Assembly (NCBI RefSeq): GCF_029351045.1 | Contig: NZ_JARKIN010000001.1 | Location: forward strand, 5,177,001-5,241,000 | Direction: 5' to 3' | Source: Streptomyces sp. WMMB303 | Lineage (GTDB): Bacteria; Actinomycetota; Actinomycetes; Streptomycetales; Streptomycetaceae | DNA: 64,000 nucleotides | In this document: positions 8,993-16,055 of the stretch, one piece after another | Layout: the number at the start of each line of letters is the position of its first letter | Position numbering within the stretch: position 1 is the stretch's first letter | Notes under the pieces: generated by a model | The model's input: the letters and a program-made list of their open reading frames with translations, nothing else | Database searches by the model: none | What the model was told of the DNA's origin: nothing | Translations under genes and position numbers: made by a program

Positions 8993-10516
8993 TCAGCGGT
9001 CGCCGAAGACCGTACGGTGCCAGTCTTTGCGCACGGTGCCGGTCGTCTCGGCCATCACGTGCTTGATCTGGGTGTACTCCTCGAACGAGAAGGCGGACAT
9101 GTCCTTGCCGTAGCCGGACGCCTTGTAGCCGCCGTGCGGCATCTCGCTGATGATCGGAATGTGGTCGTTGAGCCACACGCAGCCGGCCTGGAGCTCTCGC
9201 GCGGCGCGCCCGGTGCGGAAGACCGAGCGGCTCCAGGCGGAGGCGGCGAGCCCGTAGGGGGTGTCGTTGGCCAACGCGATCCCCTCGTCGTCGGTGTCGA
9301 AGGGCAGCACCACGAGCACCGGGCCGAAGATCTCCTGCTGGACGGCCTCGCTGTCCTGCGGCGCGTCGGTAAGGAGCGTCGGACGGTAGTAGGCGCCCCG
9401 GGCGAGCTCTCCGCCCGGCGCCTCGCCCCCGGTGACGACAGTGGCGTAGGAGCGGGCCCGGTCCACGAAACCGGCCACCCGGTCGCGTTGCGCATGGGAG
9501 ATCAGCGGGCCCAGGTCCGTGCCCGCCGCGAACGGATCGCCGACGCGCACCTCGTTCATCAGTTCCGCGACAGCACCCACGAAGGCGTCGTAGAGCGGGC
9601 GCTGGACATAGGCGCGGGTTGCCGCCGTGCAGTCCTGCCCGCTGTTGATCAGGGCGCCCGCGACCGCGCCCTGCGCCGCCGCGGCCAGGTCGGCGTCGTC
9701 GAACACCAGGAACGGCGCCTTGCCGCCGAGCTCGAGGTGCAGGCGCTTGGCGGGACGGGAGGCCGTGGTGGCGATCTCAGCCACCCGTCGGCCGACGGCG
9801 GTGGAGCCGGTGAAGGAGGTCATGGCCACCCCGGGGTGGGCGACGAGCGCCTCGCCCGCGTCCGGCCCGGCGCCGGTGACGATGTTGATCACCCCGGCCG
9901 GGACCCCCGCCTCTTCCGCTGCCTGCGCGAACATCACGGAGGTGAGCGGGGTGAGCTCGGAGGGCTTGAGGACGACGGTGTTGCCCGCCGCGACAGCCGG
10001 GGGGATCTTCCAGGCCGCCATCTGCAGCGGGTAGTTCCACGGAGCGATGGAGCCGATGACGCCCAACGGTTCCCGCCGCACGGAGGAGGTGTGCTCCCCG
10101 CTGTACTCGGCGGCCGCCGCACCGGTGAGGTGGCGGGCGGCGCCCGCGAAGAAGGCGACGTTGTCGAAGGAGCCCGGGACGTCGAACTCGGCGGAGAGCT
10201 TGAGCGGTTTGCCGCACTGCAGCGACTCGGCGTACACGAACTCGTCGGTCAGTTCGGCGAGCCGGGCCGCCCAGCGGTGCATGGCCTCCGAGCGCTCGGC
10301 GGGAGTGGCGCCCGACCAGCCTGGCAGGGCCGCGCGGGCGGCGCGGACCGCCGCGTCGATGTCGGCCACACCGGCCAGTTCGAACCTGTGGACCTCCTCG
10401 CCGGTCGCCGGGTCCACGAGGGCGTGCGAGCGGCCCGAAGAGCCGGGGCGGAGCCTTCCGGCGACGTACTGGGCGCCCGCGGCGAACCGCTCGGACACAT
10501 CGAAGCGCTGGACCAT
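8993..10516 (-). CDS. patD: Gamma-aminobutyraldehyde dehydrogenase (copy 1)
   Basis: This 507-residue NAD-dependent aldehyde dehydrogenase is predicted to oxidise 4-aminobutanal from putrescine to GABA. The family landmarks are APWNYP at 158-163, LELGGKAP with general base Glu262, and the catalytic Cys296 in NSGQDC. It appears to be the first gene of the minus-strand unit that continues with potD, potA, potB, potC and the FAD oxidase. A long AT-rich dyad lies upstream (10631-10688). A second dehydrogenase at 13960-15393 is a paralogue, so the two may differ in substrate (for example 3-aminopropanal versus 4-aminobutanal) or in regulation. Confidence 0.9.
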   Translation of the reverse strand: MVQRFDVSERFAAGAQYVAGRLRPGSSGRSHALVDPATGEEVHRFELAGVADIDAAVRAARAALPGWSGATPAERSEAMHRWAARLAELTDEFVYAESLQCGKPLKLSAEFDVPGSFDNVAFFAGAARHLTGAAAAEYSGEHTSSVRREPLGVIGSIAPWNYPLQMAAWKIPPAVAAGNTVVLKPSELTPLTSVMFAQAAEEAGVPAGVINIVTGAGPDAGEALVAHPGVAMTSFTGSTAVGRRVAEIATTASRPAKRLHLELGGKAPFLVFDDADLAAAAQGAVAGALINSGQDCTAATRAYVQRPLYDAFVGAVAELMNEVRVGDPFAAGTDLGPLISHAQRDRVAGFVDRARSYATVVTGGEAPGGELARGAYYRPTLLTDAPQDSEAVQQEIFGPVLVVLPFDTDDEGIALANDTPYGLAASAWSRSVFRTGRAARELQAGCVWLNDHIPIISEMPHGGYKASGYGKDMSAFSFEEYTQIKHVMAETTGTVRKDWHRTVFGDR

Positions 10517-10630
10517 CGGGACTCCTGACCACTGCGGGGTGCGGCGTGCTCCGGGGGCTCCTCGGCACGGTTCGCATGATGCGGCACCGTGGCCCAGGCC
10601 GCCGTTGGCAGCCGATCCTGGCAGGGCTTC

Positions 10631-10688
10631 GAGTATCCAACAAGGGATTCCGTAGTTATCTTTTGATTACGCCACGGAATCGATACTC
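10631..10688. promoter_or_regulatory. Compound dyad upstream of the patD-pot operon
   Basis: Two nested inverted repeats occupy the only AT-rich patch of the interval: outer arms GAGTATC (10631-10637) and GATACTC (10682-10688), inner arms GATTCCGT (10646-10653) and ACGGAATC (10674-10681). On the right the two arms abut; on the left 8 bases separate them. The element lies 115-172 bases upstream of the dehydrogenase start, so it may be an operator or part of the promoter. Which regulator binds it is unknown. Confidence 0.5.
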
Positions 10689-10768
10689 CCGCCCGACCTC
10701 ACACTCTCGCTGAGGCGCCACGCGACCACCCGGCACCGCACGGCGGTGCCGGGCAGGACAGGCCAGGA

Positions 10769-10819
10769 CAGGACAGGGGGCGGCCTTCCGCACCCCGCGG
10801 AAGGCCGCCCCCTGTCCTG
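10769..10819 (-). terminator. Very long hairpin terminator of the DUF4190-like gene
   Basis: A perfect 23-bp stem (10769-10791 pairing with 10797-10819) closes a 5-base loop, starting 18 bases beyond the stop codon of the minus-strand gene. On its left side the stem grows out of repeated CAGGACA words (10754-10760, 10764-10770), which suggests local duplication. Confidence 0.82.
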
Positions 10820-10836
10820 CTGCTCGGGAAGTCCGC

Positions 10837-11496
10837 TCAGCGCACCGCCGCGACCGGCGCACGGGCGCCCCGCGCGTCGAAGGAGTCGCCGTCGCCACCC
10901 CCCGGCCCGCCACCGAAATCGTCCGACCAGACCGTCAGACCGAGGATCAGGAACGTGCTGACGATCACCGCCAGCGCCAGTCCGACGATACCGAGGACGA
11001 ACCCGGCCGTCGCCTGCCCGCTTCCGCCCTGTTCCCCCCGGGCCACCGCGCGCCGCGCGCTGACGCCCAGGACGAGCGCGACCGGGGAGGAGAGGACGGC
11101 GAGGAAACTGCCCCAGCAGGTGAGGACCAGCACCACGCTGCCGATACCGACCACCATGGCGGCCACGGACTTGCCGACCGGCGGCGGCGGTCCGTACCAG
11201 CCGTACGGTGCGTACGTTCCTGAGCCGTAGCCGGCGCCGGGCTGAGCTCCGTAGCCCGGATATCCGCCCGCCGCGCCGTACCCCGGTGCCCCGCCGCCGT
11301 AGCCGCCCTGCGGCCCCGGCGCCGCGGGCCCGCCCTGTGGGTACCCCGCCGCGGGCGGTACGCCGTAGGAGCGGCCCGGACCGTCCGGCGCCGGGGGAAT
11401 CGGAGGCGGCTTCCCGCTCCCCTGACCGTCGTCATTCCCCCCGCTCGGCTGCCCGGGCGCTCCGGCAGGCGGCAGCGGCCCCGCCCCCTTGTCCAT
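10837..11496 (-). CDS. DUF4190-like membrane protein with Gly/Tyr/Pro-rich N-terminus
   Basis: The protein is 219 residues long. The first 105 are low complexity and rich in Pro, Gly and Tyr (repeats of GGY and GYG), followed by two hydrophobic helices (VAAMVVGIGSVVLVLTCWG... and GFVLGIVGLALAVIVSTFLIL) joined by a basic loop, a layout typical of DUF4190 proteins. The ATG at 11496 is preceded by GGAAGGAGG at a good distance, so the longer open frame starting at 11529 was rejected. Function is unknown; a membrane-organising role is possible. It sits alone between the pot operon and the deaminase gene. Confidence 0.75.
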   Translation of the reverse strand: MDKGAGPLPPAGAPGQPSGGNDDGQGSGKPPPIPPAPDGPGRSYGVPPAAGYPQGGPAAPGPQGGYGGGAPGYGAAGGYPGYGAQPGAGYGSGTYAPYGWYGPPPPVGKSVAAMVVGIGSVVLVLTCWGSFLAVLSSPVALVLGVSARRAVARGEQGGSGQATAGFVLGIVGLALAVIVSTFLILGLTVWSDDFGGGPGGGDGDSFDARGARAPVAAVR

Positions 11497-11614
11497 CGCG
11501 TCCCCCCTCCTTCCACATGGTCCCTTCACCTCATGCTATGCGGCAGCTCGGACACCACGTCCGGCACCGGGGCGCCTACGATGACCGGACCCGCAACGGA
11601 GCCGGAGGCACCCC

Positions 11615-12652
11615 TTGTCCGAATCCTCAGATCTGGCCGCCTTCATCGCAGGGCTGCCCAAGGCAGAGCTGCATGTGCACCATGTCGGCTCCGCCTCGCC
11701 GCGGATCGTGGCCGAACTCGCGGCCCGTCATCCGGAGGCGGGCGTGCCGGTGGACCCCGAGGCCCTCGCCGACTACTTCACGTTCACCGACTTCGCGCAC
11801 TTCATCCAGGTCTACCTCTCGGTCGTGGACCTGGTCCGGGACGCCGAGGACGTACGCCTGCTGACCTACGAGATCGCCCGCGACATGGCACGGCAGTCGA
11901 TCCGGTACGCGGAGCTGACCGTGACGCCCTACAGCTCCGTGAGCCGCGGCATCCCCGACGGCGCCTTCCTCGAGGCCATCGAGGACGCCCGCCGCTCCGC
12001 CGAGCGGGAACTGGGCGTGGTGCTGCGCTGGACCTTCGACATCCCGGGCGAGGCGGGCCTGGAGGCGGCCGAGGAGACGGCACGGATCGCCACCGCGATG
12101 GCCCCGGACGGGCTGGTCTCCTTCGGGCTCGGCGGTCCGGAGATCGGCGTGCCCCGCCCGCAGTTCAAGCCCTACTTCGACCGGGCACTGGCCACCGGGC
12201 TGCACAGCGTCCCGCACGCGGGCGAGACGACGGGCCCGGGCACGATCTGGGACGCGCTCACCTCGCTGCGGGCCGAACGCATCGGCCACGGCACCAGCGC
12301 CGTCCAGGACCCCCGGCTGCTGGAGCACCTGGCCGAGCGCGGCATTCCGCTGGAGGTCTGTCCGACCTCGAACATCGCGACCCGCGCGGTGGAGTCCCTG
12401 GCCGACCACCCTCTCGCGGAGATGGTCAAGGCCGGCGTACTGGTCACGATCAACAGTGACGACCCCCCGATGTTCGGCACCGACCTCAACACCGAGTACG
12501 GCATCGCGGCGAAGCTGCTGGGCCTGGACGCGGCGGGAGTGGCCGCGCTGGCCAGGAACGCGGTGCGGGTCTCCTTCCTGGACGAGGGCGGCAAGGCCCG
12601 GCTGCACGAGGAGATCGACGCCCACCTGGCAGCCTGGCAGCGTTCGGGGTGA
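11615..12652 (+). CDS. Adenosine deaminase family protein, probable 6-aminodeoxyfutalosine deaminase
   Basis: This 345-residue metal-dependent hydrolase belongs to the adenosine/AMP deaminase superfamily. The zinc and catalytic residues are visible: HVH at 20-22, His201 and Glu204 in HAGET, His225 in GHG, and the Asp pair at 282-283 in NSDDP. It departs from classic adenosine deaminases in having HVHHVGSASPR where they have a HLDGS-type sequence. From memory, streptomycete members of this type at this locus (S. avermitilis Sav2595, syntenic with SCO5662) act on 6-aminodeoxyfutalosine in the futalosine route to menaquinone, so that is the preferred call. TTG at 11615 is supported by GGAGG just upstream. 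Adenosine deaminase is the fallback annotation. Confidence 0.78.
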   Translation: MSESSDLAAFIAGLPKAELHVHHVGSASPRIVAELAARHPEAGVPVDPEALADYFTFTDFAHFIQVYLSVVDLVRDAEDVRLLTYEIARDMARQSIRYAELTVTPYSSVSRGIPDGAFLEAIEDARRSAERELGVVLRWTFDIPGEAGLEAAEETARIATAMAPDGLVSFGLGGPEIGVPRPQFKPYFDRALATGLHSVPHAGETTGPGTIWDALTSLRAERIGHGTSAVQDPRLLEHLAERGIPLEVCPTSNIATRAVESLADHPLAEMVKAGVLVTINSDDPPMFGTDLNTEYGIAAKLLGLDAAGVAALARNAVRVSFLDEGGKARLHEEIDAHLAAWQRSG

Positions 12653-13401
12653 CCGGAGAGCCGGCCGGAGCGGACCGGCCCGCGGCCCCTTCCGGCCGCC
12701 GGCCGGCCGCGGTGGCACACCGGGGCGCGCCCTGGGCTGCGCGGGAGAACACCCTGCCGTCCTTTCGCGCCGCCGTTGCCGCAGGGGCCGACGCCGTGGA
12801 GCTGGACGTGCGGCTCACCCGGGACGGGGTGCCCGTGGTGCTGCACGACCGCACCCTGGAGCGACTGTGGGGGCTCGACGCCGCCGTGGCCGCGGCCACC
12901 CGCGAACGGCTGACAACGGTGGCTCCCGGCGTCCCTTCGCTCACCGACGCGCTCGCCGTCACCCGCGGGGTCCGCACCCTGGTCGATCTGCCCGACCCGG
13001 GCGCGGCGGCGGCCGCTGTCGCGGCTGTGCGGGCCGCGGACGCAGCGGACCGGGTCTACTACTGCGGTGGCCCGGAGGCGATGCGTCGGGTGCGCTCCGT
13101 GTCGCCGGGCGCCGAGCTGGCGCTCACCTGGGAGCGCGCGGCGCCGGTGCGGCCGACGCTGCTCGCGGAGCTGCGGCCGCGCTGGCTCAACTACCGCTTC
13201 GGGCTGCTCTCCCCGGAACTGGTCGCCCGCGCGCATGCGGACGGGCGGCTGGTCTCCGCGTGGACGGCCGACCGGGTACGCACCATGCGCCGGCTCGCCG
13301 CGCTGGGGGTCGACGGGATCACCACCAACCACGTCGCGCGGCTGGTGCGCGCGTTGGACAGCCCGCGGCGCGCACGGAGTTGGCGCACGCCTGTTACATG
13401 A
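12649..13401 (+). CDS. Glycerophosphodiester phosphodiesterase family protein
   Basis: This 250-residue GDPD-fold enzyme is predicted to hydrolyse glycerophosphodiesters to glycerol 3-phosphate and an alcohol. The catalytic core is clear: AHRGAP with His24 and Arg25, ENTLPSF, ELDVRLTRDG with Glu51 and Asp53, and the second catalytic His66 in VVLHD. The C-terminal VSAWTAD and GVDGITTNH segments are also typical. No signal peptide is seen, so it is probably cytoplasmic. The GTG at 12649 overlaps the stop of the deaminase gene (GTGA), indicating translational coupling and one transcript. A functional link to the deaminase is not obvious. Confidence 0.88.
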   Translation: MTGEPAGADRPAAPSGRRPAAVAHRGAPWAARENTLPSFRAAVAAGADAVELDVRLTRDGVPVVLHDRTLERLWGLDAAVAAATRERLTTVAPGVPSLTDALAVTRGVRTLVDLPDPGAAAAAVAAVRAADAADRVYYCGGPEAMRRVRSVSPGAELALTWERAAPVRPTLLAELRPRWLNYRFGLLSPELVARAHADGRLVSAWTADRVRTMRRLAALGVDGITTNHVARLVRALDSPRRARSWRTPVT

Positions 13402-13473
13402 ACCGGCTTCCGGTGGGTGTCGGCGGGTGATTGGCTCATAACCGCTCGCTACGCACTCGTGAATGGAACCACC

Positions 13474-13824
13474 GTGATCATCTTCGGTACCAGCAGCAAG
13501 CTGATGCAGCTCGCCATGCTCAATCTGCTCTGCGGGTTCTGCGGCAACCCGGCCGCGCATGCGCTGCGCAAGCGGGTGACGAAGTTCTCGCTCTTCTTCA
13601 TCCCGCTGTTCCCGATCGCACCGGCGAAGCACTCCCTCCAGTGCACCTTCTGCGGCGCGCACACCGAGATCTCCAAGGAGAGCGCCGAGCAGATGCTGGG
13701 CCAGGCCCAGGGCGCGGCTCCGGCCGCGGCTCCGCAGGCCGGGGCCGGTGTGCCGCCGCAGCCGGGCGGGCAGGGCCAGAACCCTTTCGCGGACCGCGGG
13801 CCGCAGAACCCGTACCAGTCCTGA
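13474..13824 (+). CDS. Small zinc-ribbon protein
   Basis: This is a 116-residue protein of a small zinc-ribbon family common in actinomycetes. Two cysteine pairs (Cys20/Cys23 in LLCGFCGN and Cys57/Cys60 in QCTFCG) flank a basic and hydrophobic stretch, KFSLFFIPLFPIAPAKH, which could be a membrane-associated hairpin. The C-terminus is Ala/Pro/Gln-rich and probably disordered. The start is taken as GTG at 13474 (VIIFGTSSKL); an in-frame start further upstream would add residues without conserved character. Function is unknown. Confidence 0.75.
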   Translation: MIIFGTSSKLMQLAMLNLLCGFCGNPAAHALRKRVTKFSLFFIPLFPIAPAKHSLQCTFCGAHTEISKESAEQMLGQAQGAAPAAAPQAGAGVPPQPGGQGQNPFADRGPQNPYQS

Positions 13825-13866
13825 AGCCCTGACTCCCGGGCCCGCTCGGCACCGCGGAGTCCGCAG

Positions 13867-13906
13867 GCGGCAGGCCCGCACCCCGGCCGGGGTGCGGGCC
13901 TGCCGC
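13867..13906. terminator. Bidirectional hairpin terminator
   Basis: A perfect 40-base palindrome with its centre between 13886 and 13887 lies between the converging zinc-ribbon gene and the second aldehyde dehydrogenase gene, and should stop transcription from both sides. Confidence 0.8.
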
Positions 13907-13959
13907 GGGTGCGCTCGCGGCTCGCGGCAGCGCGGGCTGCCTGCCCCCGCGGGGTCAGC

Positions 13960-15393
13960 TCACAGCGCCGTCATGACGTGCTTGACCCGCGTGTAGTCCT
14001 CCAGACCGTACATGGACAGGTCCTTGCCGTAGCCGGACTTCTTGAAGCCGCCGTGCGGCATCTCGGCGACGAGCGGGATGTGGGTGTTGATCCACACGCA
14101 GCCGAAGTCCAGGACCCGGGACATCCGCATGGCGGTGCCGTGGTCGGTGGTCCACACCGACGACGCAAGCGCGTACTCCACATCGTTGGCCCACTGGACC
14201 GCCTGCGCCTCGTCGGTGAACTTCTGGACGGTGATCACCGGTCCGAAGACCTCGTTCTGGATGATCTCGTCGTCCTGCTTGAGGCCGGAGACGACGGTGG
14301 GGGCGTAGAAGTAGCCCCTGTCGCCGACTCGCTCGCCGCCCGCCTCGACTTTGGCGTGCGCGGGGAGGCGGTCGATGAAGCCCGCCACCTTCTCCAGGTG
14401 GGTCGGGTTGTTCAGCGGGCCGTAGAAGCAGTCCTCGTCGCTCAGGTCGCCGGTCTTCACCTCGGCGGCGGCCTTGGCCAGCGCCTGCACGAACTCGTCG
14501 TGGACGCCTTCCTGGACGAGCACTCGCGTGGCCGCGGTGCAGTCCTGGCCGGCGTTGAAGAAACCGCCGTCCCGGATGCCCTCGACGGCCGCCGGGATGT
14601 CCGCGTCGTCGAAGACGACGCAGGGTGCCTTGCCGCCCAGCTCCAGGTGGACGCGCTTGAGGTCCTTCGCGCCGCTGGCGGCGACCTCCATGCCCGCCCG
14701 CACCGAGCCGGTGATGGAGGCCATCGCCGGTGTCCTGTGCTCGACCAGCAGTCGTCCGGTGTCCCGGTCGCCGCACACGACGTTGAAGACGCCCTTGGGC
14801 AGGATGGCGCCCATCACCTCGGCCAGGAAGACCGTCGAGGCCGGGGTGGTGTCCGAGGGCTTGAGCACGACCGTGTTGCCCGCCGCGAGAGCCGGGGCGA
14901 ACTTCCACACGGCCATCATCGCGGGGTAGTTCCACGGGGCGACCTGGGCGCACACGCCGATCGGCTCGCGCCGCACGAACGAGGTCAGGCCCTCCATGTA
15001 CTCGCCTGCGGCCTTGCCGTCGAGCATCCGGGCCGCGCCCGCGAAGAAGCGGATCTGGTCGAGCATCATCGGCAGCTCCTCCTGCCGGGTCAGCTCCAGC
15101 GGTTTGCCGCAGTTCTCGCACTCGACGGCGAGGAACTCGTCGGCGCGCGCCTCCAGCGCGTCGGCGATCTTGAGGATGGCCTGCTGGCGGGTGCCGGGTG
15201 TGGCGTCCCGCCAGGTGGGGAAGGCGGCCTCGGCAGCGGCCACCGCGGCGTCGACGTCGGCGGCGCCGGACAGCGGCGCCGTGGCGTACGCCTCACCCGT
15301 CGCCGGGTTGACCACCTCGGTGGTCCGGCCGTCCGCGGCGTCTCTGAACTCCCCGTCGATGTAGTTGCGCAGTCGACGCAGCTCGGTGGTCAC
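13960..15393 (-). CDS. Gamma-aminobutyraldehyde dehydrogenase (copy 2)
   Basis: This 477-residue aldehyde dehydrogenase has VAPWNYP at 151-157, general base Glu251 in HLELGGKAP and catalytic Cys285 in NAGQDC. It is closely similar in layout to the dehydrogenase at 8993-10516 but about 30 residues shorter. It is transcribed away from the Lrp-type regulator, and the aminotransferase just beyond that regulator would make its substrate. It is likely to oxidise 4-aminobutanal made by putrescine transamination to GABA; betaine aldehyde or another omega-amino aldehyde cannot be excluded. Confidence 0.88.
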   Translation of the reverse strand: MTTELRRLRNYIDGEFRDAADGRTTEVVNPATGEAYATAPLSGAADVDAAVAAAEAAFPTWRDATPGTRQQAILKIADALEARADEFLAVECENCGKPLELTRQEELPMMLDQIRFFAGAARMLDGKAAGEYMEGLTSFVRREPIGVCAQVAPWNYPAMMAVWKFAPALAAGNTVVLKPSDTTPASTVFLAEVMGAILPKGVFNVVCGDRDTGRLLVEHRTPAMASITGSVRAGMEVAASGAKDLKRVHLELGGKAPCVVFDDADIPAAVEGIRDGGFFNAGQDCTAATRVLVQEGVHDEFVQALAKAAAEVKTGDLSDEDCFYGPLNNPTHLEKVAGFIDRLPAHAKVEAGGERVGDRGYFYAPTVVSGLKQDDEIIQNEVFGPVITVQKFTDEAQAVQWANDVEYALASSVWTTDHGTAMRMSRVLDFGCVWINTHIPLVAEMPHGGFKKSGYGKDLSMYGLEDYTRVKHVMTAL

Positions 15394-15452
15394 TTCGCAC
15401 CCCTCCTGCTCCGTTGTCCAATGGGTGAGACCGCCACCCTAACCGGCCGGGC

Positions 15453-15501
15453 AACGTTTTCGATACGCCCACCGTCGCTGAACAACGGAATCAGTGTTCA
15501 G
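15453..15501. promoter_or_regulatory. Divergent regulatory region of the dehydrogenase and Lrp regulator
   Basis: The 180-base divergent interval contains AACGTT (15453-15458) and a perfect dyad CTGAAC (15478-15483), 12 bases, GTTCAG (15496-15501). Within it, ACGGAATC (15485-15492) and CGATACGCCC resemble ACGGAATC and CGATACTCCC in the patD-pot dyad at 10674-10690. An Lrp-type protein encoded next door would be the natural ligand. This is inference from symmetry and position. Confidence 0.45.
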
Positions 15502-15573
15502 TCAGTCGATTGGCTGCGGATTACATCGCTCAAGGGTTGCGGGACGGCGGATGTCTCATGCACAGTGGCACCC

Positions 15574-16053
15574 GTGGCTCGCGACTCGAAGAAGACAGCA
15601 GGCTCCTCGTCCCTGGATGCCGTGTCCCTGGCAATCATCGAACAGCTCCAGGAGGACGGACGGCGCCCGTACGCCGCCATCGGCAAAGCCGTCGGGCTTT
15701 CCGAGGCGGCCGTGCGGCAGCGCGTCCAGAAGCTCCAGGAGCAGGGCGTCATGCAGATCGTCGCCGTGACCGATCCGCTCACCGTCGGCTTCATGCGCCA
15801 GGCGATGCTGGGCGTCACGGTCGACGGGGACGTCGAACCGGTCGCCGACGCCCTCGCCGGGATCGACGAAGTCGACTACGTCGTGATCGCGGCGGGCTCG
15901 TTCGACCTGCTCGTCGAGATCGTGTGCCACGACGACGACCATCTCCTCGAACTGATCAACAAACGCATCCGGACCCTGCCGGGCGTGCGGTCGACGGAGA
16001 GCTTCGTCTACCTCAAGCTGCGCAAGCAGACCTACACCTGGGGAACGCGATAA
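15574..16053 (+). CDS. Lrp/AsnC family transcriptional regulator
   Basis: This 159-residue regulator has an N-terminal winged helix-turn-helix (DAVSLAIIEQLQEDGRRPYAAIG... then LSEAAVRQRVQKLQEQGV) and a C-terminal RAM/AsnC ligand-binding domain ending in TESFVYLKLRKQTYTWG. Such proteins sense amino acids or related metabolites and often regulate the neighbouring operon. It is divergent from an aldehyde dehydrogenase and immediately upstream of a class III aminotransferase, so it is the best candidate regulator of polyamine or GABA use here. The GTG at 15574 was chosen; the in-frame GTG at 15565 is almost equally possible because no clear ribosome site is visible. Confidence 0.87.
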   Translation: MARDSKKTAGSSSLDAVSLAIIEQLQEDGRRPYAAIGKAVGLSEAAVRQRVQKLQEQGVMQIVAVTDPLTVGFMRQAMLGVTVDGDVEPVADALAGIDEVDYVVIAAGSFDLLVEIVCHDDDHLLELINKRIRTLPGVRSTESFVYLKLRKQTYTWGTR

Positions 16054-16055
16054 CA

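Larger units (their letters stand above)
10517..10836. other. Intergenic region between patD and the DUF4190-like gene
   Basis: This region has no gene. From left to right it holds the patD leader, the dyad at 10631-10688 and the hairpin terminator at 10769-10819 of the gene ending at 10837. Confidence 0.6.

Noticed and set aside
6373..9066. 897-residue open frame opposite potA/potD
   Set aside because: It covers parts of three real genes in antisense and has no ribosome site or domain.
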